Positions 53,822 through 62,438 of a stretch of 64,000 nt of DNA are shown here, piece after piece. Position numbers and translations under genes: made by a program. This DNA comes from Terriglobia bacterium (lineage in GTDB: Bacteria; Acidobacteriota; Terriglobia; Bryobacterales; UBA6623). The DNA lies in the NCBI GenBank assembly GCA_009838515.1, contig VXRL01000003.1:1-64000 (forward strand). Reading direction: 5' to 3'. Position 1 is the stretch's first letter; every line of letters begins with the position of its first letter. Below the pieces are notes generated by a model. The model did not search any database and had not been told where the DNA came from. It saw only the letters and a program-made list of their open reading frames with translations.

Positions 53822-55171
53822 TCAGCCGCCAGTCCGCGCCGATGTCTCGCGATCTCGAAAGATCGCCACGAAAAGCGCCAGCACCAATGCTGACAGCCCT
53901 GCTGGCAGTGCCCAAATCGCCTGCCAGTCAATCAAGCCCTGGGCCTCATCCAGCTTGGAGCGCTGCTCGGCCAGCAAGGCTTGGACCTCGCCTTCAGGTG
54001 CGCCAGATTCCTGCAGGCGTGCCAGTTCGGTGCCCAATTCCTGCACTTCGGCGCTCAGACTGCGCGATTCCTGCGGTGTGTTGCGCTCTTCCCAGACGCC
54101 TGCCACCCGGGCGCCTATGAGCATCCCCAGTCCTAGCGTGAACAGCACCAGCATGCCCTGAGCCTGGGCCCGGATCTCCTTGCGGGCCGCCATGTCGGTA
54201 TAGATCTGGCCGGTCACGAACAGGAAGTCGTAGCAGATCCCGTGGAGGATGATTCCGGCGTACATCATCCACACGACGGCATCCGCCGTGCCGAGAGCGA
54301 ACAGCGCGTACCGCAGTAGCCAGGCCAGCATTCCGATGGCCAGCATCCACTTCACGCCCAGTCGCCTGAAGAACAGCGGCATCAGCAGCATGAACAGAAT
54401 CTCTGAGATCTGCCCGTAGCTCATGGCTTGGGTCACGTCCGCGATACCCGCCAGTTGGACGGCCTTGGCAGCCAGCTGGAAGTAGAAGGCCAGCGGGATG
54501 CAAATCAGGAAGGTGCTCAGCATGAAAACCGCGAACGATGGCTTGCGGAGCAGTTCAAATGCATCCGCGCCCGCCAGCTCCCGCAGTGAAGTGGCCTTAC
54601 CCGCCGAGGGGGGAGGGGTGTGCGGGAGCGTGAGGCTATACAAGCCCATGAGCACGCCAGCGGCTCCCGTCAGCTGGAACATCTGGAGTTGATCGCCCCA
54701 GCCGATCCACGCCAGAGCGAACCCGGCGGCGATCCAGCCGATGGTGCCGAAGACGCGGATGCGCGGGAATTGTGCCTGCGAGTCGGTGACGTGGTGCAGG
54801 GCAAGGGAGTTCGTCAGGGCCAGGGTAGGGAAGTAGCACAGCGTATGCGCCAAGAACACGATGTTGATGGTGGACGGCGACGCCGGTGCTGCCGGGTCCA
54901 TCAATGCGGCGGCGAGGAACATGCAGCCACCGGCAAGTACATGCAAGGCGCAGAGGATCTTCTCCGTCGCGAAGAAGCGATCCGCGACCATCCCTACGAA
55001 GAACGGCGAGATGATGCACGCCAACGGCCCAACGGCGTACGTCCAACCGAGATCGTCGCCGCTGAATCCGATCTTGACCAGGTACAGCGGCGCGCCGACA
55101 TACCAAGCCCCCCAGACGAAGAATTGGAGGAACATCATCGCGCCGAGGCGCGTTCCCATGCCGCTGAGCAT
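53822..55171 (-). CDS. MFS transporter, nucleoside:H+ symporter-like
   Basis: A 449-aa membrane protein with 12 predicted helices. The opening (RLGAMMFLQFFVWGAWYVGAPLYL) and LFMLLMPLFFRRLGVKWMLAIG match the NupG/nucleoside-symporter branch of the major facilitator superfamily. Near the C-terminus an inserted helical hairpin of about 60 residues (SLSAEVQELGTELARLQESG to QRSKLDEAQGLIDW) forms a coiled coil between the last membrane helices, which is unusual. ATG 55171 lies 6 nt after TACAAT with no ribosome-binding site. Substrate unproven. Confidence 0.87.
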   Translation of the reverse strand: MLSGMGTRLGAMMFLQFFVWGAWYVGAPLYLVKIGFSGDDLGWTYAVGPLACIISPFFVGMVADRFFATEKILCALHVLAGGCMFLAAALMDPAAPASPSTINIVFLAHTLCYFPTLALTNSLALHHVTDSQAQFPRIRVFGTIGWIAAGFALAWIGWGDQLQMFQLTGAAGVLMGLYSLTLPHTPPPSAGKATSLRELAGADAFELLRKPSFAVFMLSTFLICIPLAFYFQLAAKAVQLAGIADVTQAMSYGQISEILFMLLMPLFFRRLGVKWMLAIGMLAWLLRYALFALGTADAVVWMMYAGIILHGICYDFLFVTGQIYTDMAARKEIRAQAQGMLVLFTLGLGMLIGARVAGVWEERNTPQESRSLSAEVQELGTELARLQESGAPEGEVQALLAEQRSKLDEAQGLIDWQAIWALPAGLSALVLALFVAIFRDRETSARTGG

Positions 55172-55177
55172 CGCCCC

Positions 55178-55183
55178 ATTGTA
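55178..55183 (-). promoter_or_regulatory. -10-like TACAAT, leaderless position for the MFS gene
   Basis: On the minus strand TACAAT lies 6 nt before ATG 55171; no Shine-Dalgarno lies between. Confidence 0.42.
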
Positions 55184-55277
55184 GGCGGCGGCCTGCGCAC
55201 CGGGCACCGCGCCGCCGCAACAGGGGTCCGGCGGGCGAGGCGGATGGCCTGGACGGGGACTTGCCCCGGGCTGAGCT

Positions 55278-55283
55278 TAAGCT
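55278..55283 (+). promoter_or_regulatory. -10-like TAAGCT, leaderless position for recX
   Basis: TAAGCT ends 5 nt before ATG 55289. AAGGG in the same gap could act as a ribosome-binding site, so this case is the least clear of the series. Confidence 0.3.
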
Positions 55284-55288
55284 AAGGG

Positions 55289-55837
55289 ATGCCGATGGTT
55301 GGCGTGTCCGGTACATCCAGCAAACTGGCCCCCGAAGCGCTCTACGAGTACGCTCTGAGGGTGCTCGGGAGGCGTCCGCACACCTCGGCCGAGTTGCGCG
55401 CGAAGCTGGCCCGGCGCTCCGCCGAGGAGAGTGCCGTTGAAGCCGTGATTTCCAGACTCCGGGACAACGGCTACGTGGATGACGAGCTCGTGGCAGAGTC
55501 CCATTCCGAATTCCGCCGTGACTACGCCCTAGTCGGCCACAAGCGGGTGTTAGACGAACTCCGTCGTCGTGGAGTGGAAACGTCCACCGCCGAGCGGGTC
55601 GTCGAGGAAGTGTATGACGAAGCGGATGAGGCCGAACTTGCGCGGGGATTTCTGCGCCGCAAGCTTGGGCAAGACCTCGCAGGCGTCAAGATCACCGGGC
55701 GGCGGGAGCTGAATCGCCTATACGGCGCGCTAGCGAGGGCGGGGTTCGAGTCCCACGTCATCGCCGATGTCCTGCGCGAAGTCTCTGGGGACGATGAATT
55801 GCTGGATGCCTTGGCGACTGTTGACCCAGGCGACTGA
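55289..55837 (+). CDS. recX: RecX regulatory protein
   Basis: A 182-aa RecA modulator made of three-helix repeats. ALYEYALRVLGRRPHTSAELRAKL and AVISRLRDNGYVDDELVAE are the first repeat; ALVGHKRVLDELRRRGV is the second; LYGALARAGFESHVIADVL is the third. RecX binds inside the RecA filament groove and limits it. No recA is adjacent. It heads a plus-strand run with anmK, cbiZ and cbiB. A further in-frame ATG at 55295 is a possible start. Confidence 0.93.
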   Translation: MPMVGVSGTSSKLAPEALYEYALRVLGRRPHTSAELRAKLARRSAEESAVEAVISRLRDNGYVDDELVAESHSEFRRDYALVGHKRVLDELRRRGVETSTAERVVEEVYDEADEAELARGFLRRKLGQDLAGVKITGRRELNRLYGALARAGFESHVIADVLREVSGDDELLDALATVDPGD

Positions 55838-55893
55838 CTTCCTGAACTGGATCCTCGCGGGTCCTCTACCTCGAATCGCTGACACGAAGTTCG

Positions 55894-57054
55894 ATGCTTG
55901 TTGCGGGAATCATGAGCGGGACGTCCGTGGACGGCATCGACGTCGCCTTGGTCGAGCTCAGCGGAGGGGCCGCGTCGCTCCGCTGCCGCCTGGTCGCCTA
56001 TCACGAAATCCCGTTCCCCGACGCGGCCCGGGACGAGGTGCTGGCTGTGTCGGATGCCGTCGTCGCGACTTCGCGGATCAGCCAGCTCGATTTCTTGCTG
56101 GGAGAACTGTTCGGACAAGCCGTGATCGAGGCCTGCGGCCGCTCTGAGGTGGCTGTAACCCGATTGGACCTAGTGGGATCGCACGGCCAGACCATCTATC
56201 ACCAGGGCGAGCGGGAACGCTGGCACGGTTTCGAACTCGCGAGCACACTCCAGATCGGCGAGGCCGCTTGCATCGCCCAGGCCTGCGGCGTGCCCGTGGT
56301 GTCCGACTTCAGGCCCTCCGATATCGCCGCGGGCGGGATTGGCGCCCCGCTCGTGCCCTATGTCGACTACCTGCTCTTCAAGAGCGATGCAACCAGTCGC
56401 GTGGTGCTGAACATCGGCGGCATAGCGAACCTATCTGCGCTGCCCGCCGGCCGAGACGCCCGGGCAGTTGTCGCATTCGACACCGGGCCGGGAAATATGG
56501 TCATGGATCAATTGATCGCACACTTCACGGACGGAGAGCAGCGCTACGATTGCGATGGGAGGATGGCCTTGAGTGGCCAGGCCGACGAGGCATTTGTCGA
56601 CGAACTGCTCGCGGACGCTTGGTATGCGCTGCCAGCCCCGAAGAGCACTGGCCGAGAGCGCTACGGAAAGCGCTTCGCCACGCGAATTCTGGGCCGGGTC
56701 CTCTCCCCGGCAGACGCCATGGCCACTGCTGCGGACTTGACCGTGCGCAGCATCCTGCTCGGCTTGGAGCGCTGGGTTCGCCCTGTCATGCCGGTGGAGC
56801 AACTGCTCGTCTCCGGTGGGGGATGGCGCAACCCAGCTATCGTGGAGCCGCTTAGGGACGGCCTCGCGGGGACGCGCGTTGGGCCTACCGATGATCTCGG
56901 CGTTCCCGCGGGCGCCAAGGAAGCGATCGCATTCGCCGTGCTTGCCTACGAGTCGTACCATGGACGGCCCGGCAACCTGCCATCCGCCACAGGGGCGGAC
57001 AGGCCGGTCGTGCTGGGCAAGATTTCCCAGCCGGGCGGCGTCCTAGCCGACTAG
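55894..57054 (+). CDS. anmK: Anhydro-N-acetylmuramic acid kinase
   Basis: Murein-recycling enzyme of 386 aa that converts anhydro-MurNAc and ATP to MurNAc 6-phosphate. The start LVAGIMSGTSVDGIDVALVE is diagnostic. Phosphate-binding motifs VGSHGQTIYH, ADIAAGGxGAPLVPY (here SDIAAGGIGAPLVPYVDYLL), LNIGGIANLS, FDTGPGNMVMDQL and LVSGGGWRNPAIVEPL are all present. Length is near that of the E. coli enzyme (369 aa). ATG 55894 is used. The 56-bp gap from recX suggests possible cotranscription. Confidence 0.96.
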   Translation: MLVAGIMSGTSVDGIDVALVELSGGAASLRCRLVAYHEIPFPDAARDEVLAVSDAVVATSRISQLDFLLGELFGQAVIEACGRSEVAVTRLDLVGSHGQTIYHQGERERWHGFELASTLQIGEAACIAQACGVPVVSDFRPSDIAAGGIGAPLVPYVDYLLFKSDATSRVVLNIGGIANLSALPAGRDARAVVAFDTGPGNMVMDQLIAHFTDGEQRYDCDGRMALSGQADEAFVDELLADAWYALPAPKSTGRERYGKRFATRILGRVLSPADAMATAADLTVRSILLGLERWVRPVMPVEQLLVSGGGWRNPAIVEPLRDGLAGTRVGPTDDLGVPAGAKEAIAFAVLAYESYHGRPGNLPSATGADRPVVLGKISQPGGVLAD

Positions 57055-57118
57055 CCAACGCGATTCCCGGCGGTGGAACCTCGCTCCAGTCCTTGGCGAT
57101 AATCGGGACTCGCGACTC

Positions 57119-58267
57119 ATGCCTGCCTCCGAACTCTCCCAGCTGGCTGAGACAGTCTGGGCCAGCGACCAGTTCTCGGCTCGCCGCCTCGGGCGCTATT
57201 TCCTGGTGGAGCTCAGATCGCCTCACCGCGTGCTGAGCACCTCGGCGCACTGTGGAGGCGAACAGGATGGCGTCCGGTTTCTCGCCAACCACCAAAGCTG
57301 CGAGGGGCGTGGCGACAGCGAAAGGCAGGCGCTGATCGCTGAAATGGGGCTCGTTCGCTACCACCGCGAGGTCTGTGCTGAGCTCGGGATCGACCCGGAC
57401 CGTACAGCCTTGATGGGAACCGCGGCAAGCATGGCGTGCGTTACGCATCGCCACTGCGAATTCGGGGATCTGCGGGCGGATGCCTTCGTGTCGGCGGGTG
57501 TCAAGGGAAACGCGACGACGGCGGGGGATCCGGCTCGCTGGGTCGAAACCGAGAACGGCTGGGCGGAAGTGTCGCGGTACGAAGGGACGATTAACGTCAT
57601 CCTCGTTCTCGGCTTCTCTCTTTCCCCGTCGGCTCTGGCCAGCGCCGTCGTGACCATGACTGAAGCCAAGTCGGCCGCGCTGGCCGAGCTCGCCGTGCCA
57701 AGCCTTTCTTCCTCCTCTGTTGCGACCGGCACCGGAACGGACCAGTTCTGCCTGGCTCATCCTCTCGACTCCCGAGGAAAGCCCAAGGAGTCCACCAGTA
57801 CTCACGTGAAGGCCGGAGAGATTATCGGTGTCGCCGTCAAGGAGGCCGTCAAAGAGGCGCTGCGCTGGCAGAACGGGCTCGAGCCGTCTTACACCCGCGG
57901 GTTCTTCCATGCGCTAGGCCGCTTTGGCCTGACGCAGGAGCGCGTGCTGGAATATCTGCGGGGCGAGCTCTCCGAGCGAGAGTTTGCGCTCCTTGCCGAC
58001 AACCTGCAGGCTGTCTTCTACGAGCCGGGTGTAGGTGCGGCCGCTCACGCGCTGGCGGCGGTGCTGGACCGTGTTAGATGCGGCACGTTGCCGGAGGCCG
58101 CTGTCGGGGAGGCCTTGCGACAGCAGGCTGCCTGCCTAGCATGCTGCGTTGCCGCGCGGCCGCAGAACTGGCCCGTCCTATATGCGGCGTTGAGCTGCCG
58201 GGATGAGGACCCGCTGGGACTTATTCTCCGCGCGGTGGCCCAGGGCTGGAAGGCGAAGTGGGCTTGA
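57119..58267 (+). CDS. cbiZ: Adenosylcobinamide amidohydrolase
   Basis: A 382-aa enzyme that removes the aminopropanol arm of (adenosyl)cobinamide or pseudocobalamin, giving cobyric acid for reuse. CbiZ motifs: TALMGTAASMACVTH, VSAGVKGNATTAGDP, TINVILVLGFSLSP, MTEAKSAALAEL, and VATGTGTDQFCLAHP. Longer than archaeal CbiZ (about 220-240 aa) because of a helical C-terminal extension after residue 240. GATAAT at 57097-57102 may be a -10 box. Overlaps cbiB by 10 bp, so the two are coupled: CbiZ makes cobyric acid and CbiB reattaches an arm, a corrinoid-remodelling pair. No other cobalamin genes are in the window. Confidence 0.9.
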   Translation: MPASELSQLAETVWASDQFSARRLGRYFLVELRSPHRVLSTSAHCGGEQDGVRFLANHQSCEGRGDSERQALIAEMGLVRYHREVCAELGIDPDRTALMGTAASMACVTHRHCEFGDLRADAFVSAGVKGNATTAGDPARWVETENGWAEVSRYEGTINVILVLGFSLSPSALASAVVTMTEAKSAALAELAVPSLSSSSVATGTGTDQFCLAHPLDSRGKPKESTSTHVKAGEIIGVAVKEAVKEALRWQNGLEPSYTRGFFHALGRFGLTQERVLEYLRGELSEREFALLADNLQAVFYEPGVGAAAHALAAVLDRVRCGTLPEAAVGEALRQQAACLACCVAARPQNWPVLYAALSCRDEDPLGLILRAVAQGWKAKWA

Positions 58268-59232
58268 CCATGCCGTCCCCGGCAGGTGGACTGCTAGTTG
58301 CAGCGGCAGCCTTAGACTTCGCTGTCGGGGACCCCGCCTGGCGGGGACATCCGGTGCGATTGATGGGACGCTCGATCTCTGCCGTTGAGAGCTGTCTGCG
58401 CCGACTGGGTGCCGACGGGCGTGTCGGCGGATGCGCCTTAGTTGCGTTGGTCGGATGCTTGTGGACCGGCGCAGTTTGGGCACTGCTCGTCGTGCTGGAC
58501 GCGGTGCATCCGATTGCCGGAACGGCGTTCCACTTCCTCTGCATCTATGCTTTCCTTGCCCTCGGCGACCTTCTCCGTCACTGTGACGAGGTTGACTCGT
58601 CCGGTGGCGACCTCGCAGCCGCTCGCCGAGCCATCGCCAAGCTCGTGGGCCGCGACACGGCCCGCATGGACGTTGCGGGATGCCGGAGGGCTGCGGTCGA
58701 GAGCCTGGCGGAGAACCTCGTCGACGGCTTCATCGCCCCGGTCTTCTGGTACGCGGTTGCCGGCTTGCCGGGACTCGTGCTGTGCAAGGCGGTCAGCACG
58801 ATGGATTCCATGGTCGGATACAAGAACGACCGTTACCGACTATTCGGTTGGTGTGCAGCGCGATCAGACGATCTGCTCGTTCTTGTGCCTGCCCGGCTGG
58901 CTTGGCTGCTGATCGGGCTAGCAGCCCTGCTCGTGCCGCGGGCGTCGGGCAGGAAGGCGTTTCGTATCGCTTGGAGCCAGCACGGTGTCGTTCCTGGACC
59001 GAATCCAGGCTGGAGCGAGGGTGCCATCGCAGGTGCCATTCAACGGCGGCTCGCCGGGCCAATTTGGTTGGCCGGGGATCTGGTGACGGAGACTTGGTTG
59101 GGCGACCCAGCGGATCCGCCAGCTGAGGCGTCAGCTGACTATCGCCTCGCTAGGCGCGTCGCACTCTTGGCGGCCGCAATGACCATAGGCCTGGCGGCTT
59201 GGTGGCTGCTGGTTACCGGATCCGCGGGATAG
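58258..59232 (+). CDS. cbiB: Adenosylcobinamide-phosphate synthase
   Basis: A 324-aa integral membrane protein that joins cobyric acid to aminopropanol (phosphate). Family motifs: ALDFAVGDPAWRGHPVRLMG near the start (GDPxxxxHPVxxxG), AAVESLAENLVDGFIAPVFW (ESxAENxxDGxxAP), KAVSTMDSMVGYKNDRY, and WSQHGVVPGPNPGWSEGAIAG (PNPGWxEAxxAGA). GTG 58258 follows AAGG and overlaps cbiZ; ATG 58270 is possible. The last gene before the tRNA remnant and island junction. Confidence 0.93.
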   Translation: MGLTMPSPAGGLLVAAAALDFAVGDPAWRGHPVRLMGRSISAVESCLRRLGADGRVGGCALVALVGCLWTGAVWALLVVLDAVHPIAGTAFHFLCIYAFLALGDLLRHCDEVDSSGGDLAAARRAIAKLVGRDTARMDVAGCRRAAVESLAENLVDGFIAPVFWYAVAGLPGLVLCKAVSTMDSMVGYKNDRYRLFGWCAARSDDLLVLVPARLAWLLIGLAALLVPRASGRKAFRIAWSQHGVVPGPNPGWSEGAIAGAIQRRLAGPIWLAGDLVTETWLGDPADPPAEASADYRLARRVALLAAAMTIGLAAWWLLVTGSAG

Positions 59233-59843
59233 CCACGGGGTTGGTTCGGCGGTGAATCGGCGTGCAGGTGACAGCAACGCCCATGCATTCGGGTGCGTGA
59301 TGGCAGGTCAACTCGAAATCGATGTTCGGAAATCCGATTTCAGCGCCGGAGGACCCGAGGCGGGGAACCGGCGATTCCCGCAAGCGCGGCTGACGGCTAC
59401 CCGTCGACCAATCCGTTCGCAGTGGATGCGCGGGCGGGAATCGAACCCACGAATAAAGGTTTTGCAGATCATCATTCGAATCACTGTAAGTGTCTGATTT
59501 TAAGTAGGTTAATGTCATGTCTATTCCACGTAGGACCCAGCTTGGGACCCACGGCAAGGGCTGGAGCACTAGTCTTCACCCCGAAGAGTCGCGCCGTTCG
59601 CCGGGGACTGCCGCGTTGGATTGGCCTTCGATAGGCCAGTCTTGTGAGTCGTCCAGTTTCCCTACATCAAGACAAGATCACAGAGGCCTTCAAGCCGGGT
59701 TGAGCCTGGGCCCCGCCAACATCCCACTCCTAAACTCCTTGGTGCCGGGATCTGGTCCGCCGTGTTCAGACCCCTCGAGCGGCCAAGGCGAAACCCACGA
59801 CAGCTCCAGACTGGGGCAACCAAGAACCACCAGCGGCGATGCT
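59233..59843. other. Island junction region without protein genes
   Basis: About 610 bp between cbiB and the PLD-like gene. It holds the tRNA-Cys 3' half at 59423-59472 and a 6-bp hairpin (TGGCCT-TCGAT-AGGCCA) at 59622-59638. Just right of the tRNA fragment the sequence becomes AT-rich (59470-59520). Open frames here have no domains. Confidence 0.55.
59423..59472 (-). tRNA. tRNA-Cys (GCA) 3' half, orphan fragment (attachment-site remnant)
   Basis: On the minus strand the sequence reads, with normal tRNA spacing: anticodon loop CTGCAAA (59467-59461, anticodon GCA), 3' anticodon stem ACCTT, 5-nt variable loop, T stem GTGGG, T loop TTCGATT, T stem CCCGC, acceptor 3' strand CCGCGCA, discriminator T (U73 is the Cys identity base), then CCA (59425-59423). 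The 5' anticodon stem pairs at only 3 of 5 positions, and no D arm or acceptor 5' strand (TGCGCGG) lies upstream. So only the 3' half of tRNA-Cys is present, as left by site-specific integration into a tRNA gene. Not expected to be functional. Confidence 0.75.
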
Positions 59844-62438
59844 TCAGAAGGTGTCGCCATCGCGGTGTCGGTACTGACACTGACCCTCGCCTCCGAGTTC
59901 TCTTATGAAGCAGTTGACTTGGGCGACGAGCTTGGGCGGGGCCGCAGCAGTCGTCGCAATCTTGGATACGTTAACGAGCCAACCGTATGGCTTAGAGTCT
60001 CGCCGTGTCTTGAATTCCCGCACGTCGTTCCCGTTGGCGACGTACACCTCCACCTTTCCCTGCTGTGGGCCCTTTTTCGCTATTCCCCAGCCGGCCCTGG
60101 GGCTCCACACGAGATCACCGGCGTCGTGCTCCATCGACGCCTGCTCCACCGTGATCTGTTCGTATGATCGTTTGAGCGAGCACTCGAGCTTGCGGAGCGA
60201 GCGACCCAAGCGCATAGCGAGCGAGCCCGCAGCATCGATGGCGTCTGGCGTGGAATAGGCGTGAAACAGTTCAATGAGTCGGCTTTCTCTGGCCGACTCG
60301 AGGAGTTCTCGCCGAGAGACAAAGGCGCGGAACAACGTAAGCTGCTGCAATCGTTCTTCAGTTGACTCGCCGGAGAGCATATCCAACGCTACAAGGAGCG
60401 CCAGCCAAAGCCGCCCGTCTCCTACTTCTCGGGCAAACGCTTCAGTATGCCCGCCGTCTGCGTAGCGTCGACCCACCGCATTAAGGAGGGCCTCGCGCTG
60501 GTGATAATGATCATCCGTTAGGAGCACTCGCGCGGTACGGGCGACCCAGCCACGGCGCTGCTCCCGGGTGCACCAACCCCGTCGTTCCCCCATCACGGCA
60601 GTTGCTATCGGGTAGGCTGTGGCTTGCGCAAGTTGAGTCGCGGTGCACGCGGTCATAAACTCTTGTGCCTCATACTTGCCCAGAAATCGCTCCATGTGGT
60701 TCTGGAGGATTCTACTTGCCCTCTGATCCACCGCATTCGGAGGTTCCTCCTTTACGACTCTGACAATTCGGTCAGATGGGGCCGGACTAGGCCCTTGCCC
60801 TGCCTCATCTATGACGTGGGTCTCTGCATTTTCGTCATCCATTGGCGAAAACAATGCACGAAAGACTCCATCAATCCCGTCGTCGCTCGCGGTGCCACGA
60901 TACCGGACCGAAGAGCTAATGTACGAGTCTCGGAGGGAGACCAGCAAGGCCTCGGGATCAAGTGGCCGATGGCACTCGACCCTCCCGGGCTTTTTCTTCG
61001 AGGGGCTTCGTGCGAACCGCGAAACATCAGGATAGGACGAGCTGTCGGTTAGAAGAGCCATTCCGATGCGTCCCAGTTCGTGCGCCAGCCTTTGGTCGGC
61101 GGCATGGGACTCAAAGTGCGCCATTGCCCCCATAGTTCCCCGGAAGTCGATACCGGTGACAACATCTCTGAGTTCCGACAAGCGGTCAATCCAGTGGAGG
61201 TCAGACTGGAGCCTTCGTGATCCCGGGCCCTCAACTGCGACGCGAACCATCGTCGCTTGGGAGTCTTCGGCAGCCCTGCTGAGGTCACCTTCCCACTTGC
61301 TGCCCGCGCCTTCTAGGCCCACCCGCGTTCTCCCGATTTCCAGAAAGACAGTTGCGCCGGGTTGGATCGGCGGCTCGACCTCCAATTGGACTGTTCCACT
61401 TACCTCGGCGGAAGCAGTCACGATTCGGAGGGGCGAGATTCCTTCCCGACCGTTTTCAATTGCCTGAGGCTGCGGAATGAGTACAACCGAGGGGTCCACC
61501 TTTTCCTGGTCGAAGACCTGAAGAATGTCCGAGTATTGTCCTGGATCTGGAGAGTCCTCCACCACCATGGCTTCAAAATTCTGTCCGGGGATGAGCCATG
61601 CGGAACTTGAACAGTTTGCCGAGCCCCATAACACCCCGCATCCGTCCGGCCCGTCGAACCAGTAGAACTTGGCGTGCATCAGCTTCTGTCCCGGAGGCGG
61701 CACCATCCGCACTTTCGCTCCCAGGTCTCTCAGTATTGATACTTGGAGAGATGCGCATTCGGGGGTCAGGCAGATGTCTATGTCCTCGAGTCCGAACGCC
61801 TCGGAAGCCCACCGGAGAAAGCCTGCGTCACGGTCCGTCGATCCAGTGAGAACTTTGAGGCTCGTAAAAGTGCGACCGGCCCACCGCCTTTCGACTTGCA
61901 CCCCGATCGGTTCTTCGCGACTGATGAGGACGTGGGGCTTACTTTCCTGGGGGATGTCTTCCAGCCAGGGTAGACGCTGTGCCTTGTGAATTAGGTCCTT
62001 CGCTAGGCCCGCGGTGGTCGAGTCGAGGAAGTACAAGAAGCTTGGCAACCATCCGCATCCATCCAGCACGCTGGTGTCAAGCTTCCAGGCGCTTCCAAGC
62101 TCGCTATTTCCACCCCATCCGCCTCGGGTAAGGTTGTTGCTCCCAACCCATGCCAGCCCTCCTTCGTCTCCCAGGCGGAGAAAGATCTTCGGATGAAATG
62201 CCCCCCGCCATTTCACGGGCTGAAGGAGGTACCGACGCCCCAAGTGTCGTAGCTTCCCAAGATGAGAACTCAGAGCGCGACGGAGTTCCCGTTCATCAAC
62301 CAGGACGAGGACGCTGTTCGAGCCCCCTGCCCAGAGGTCTGGAAGCACGAGTCGCTCAAAGAAGTACGGGTCAAACGAATAGGTTGTAAGGAGCGCGATC
62401 GGGTACTCAGGTTCCCGAAGGAAATCACGCGGATTCAC
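59844..62438 (-). CDS. Phospholipase D-like (double HKD) protein, putative island effector
   Basis: An 864-aa protein. The N-terminal third has two HKD-like motifs: FHPKIFLRLG with GSNN (His82, Lys84, residues 99-102) and MHAKFYWF with GSAN (His255, Lys257, residues 272-275), the PLD superfamily active site used by nucleases and phospholipases. The middle is helical. Near the C-terminus AGDLVWSPRAGWGIAKKG resembles an SH3-like or DUF3553 barrel. GTG 62438 overlaps the upstream stop by 4 bp. PLD-family nucleases occur in defence systems (for example BREX-, DISARM- and Dpd-associated). A defence role here is inferred from domain and island context. Base composition looks less GC-biased than the left of the window. 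Confidence 0.8.
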   Translation of the reverse strand: MNPRDFLREPEYPIALLTTYSFDPYFFERLVLPDLWAGGSNSVLVLVDERELRRALSSHLGKLRHLGRRYLLQPVKWRGAFHPKIFLRLGDEGGLAWVGSNNLTRGGWGGNSELGSAWKLDTSVLDGCGWLPSFLYFLDSTTAGLAKDLIHKAQRLPWLEDIPQESKPHVLISREEPIGVQVERRWAGRTFTSLKVLTGSTDRDAGFLRWASEAFGLEDIDICLTPECASLQVSILRDLGAKVRMVPPPGQKLMHAKFYWFDGPDGCGVLWGSANCSSSAWLIPGQNFEAMVVEDSPDPGQYSDILQVFDQEKVDPSVVLIPQPQAIENGREGISPLRIVTASAEVSGTVQLEVEPPIQPGATVFLEIGRTRVGLEGAGSKWEGDLSRAAEDSQATMVRVAVEGPGSRRLQSDLHWIDRLSELRDVVTGIDFRGTMGAMAHFESHAADQRLAHELGRIGMALLTDSSSYPDVSRFARSPSKKKPGRVECHRPLDPEALLVSLRDSYISSSVRYRGTASDDGIDGVFRALFSPMDDENAETHVIDEAGQGPSPAPSDRIVRVVKEEPPNAVDQRASRILQNHMERFLGKYEAQEFMTACTATQLAQATAYPIATAVMGERRGWCTREQRRGWVARTARVLLTDDHYHQREALLNAVGRRYADGGHTEAFAREVGDGRLWLALLVALDMLSGESTEERLQQLTLFRAFVSRRELLESARESRLIELFHAYSTPDAIDAAGSLAMRLGRSLRKLECSLKRSYEQITVEQASMEHDAGDLVWSPRAGWGIAKKGPQQGKVEVYVANGNDVREFKTRRDSKPYGWLVNVSKIATTAAAPPKLVAQVNCFIRELGGEGQCQYRHRDGDTF

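Noticed and set aside
59423..59500. Intact tRNA-Cys gene
   Set aside because: No D arm and no acceptor 5' strand (TGCGCGG) within the expected distance; the anticodon stem pairs poorly.
59517..60167. 216-aa plus-strand frame near the island edge
   Set aside because: No domain and it runs into the opposite strand of the PLD-like gene.
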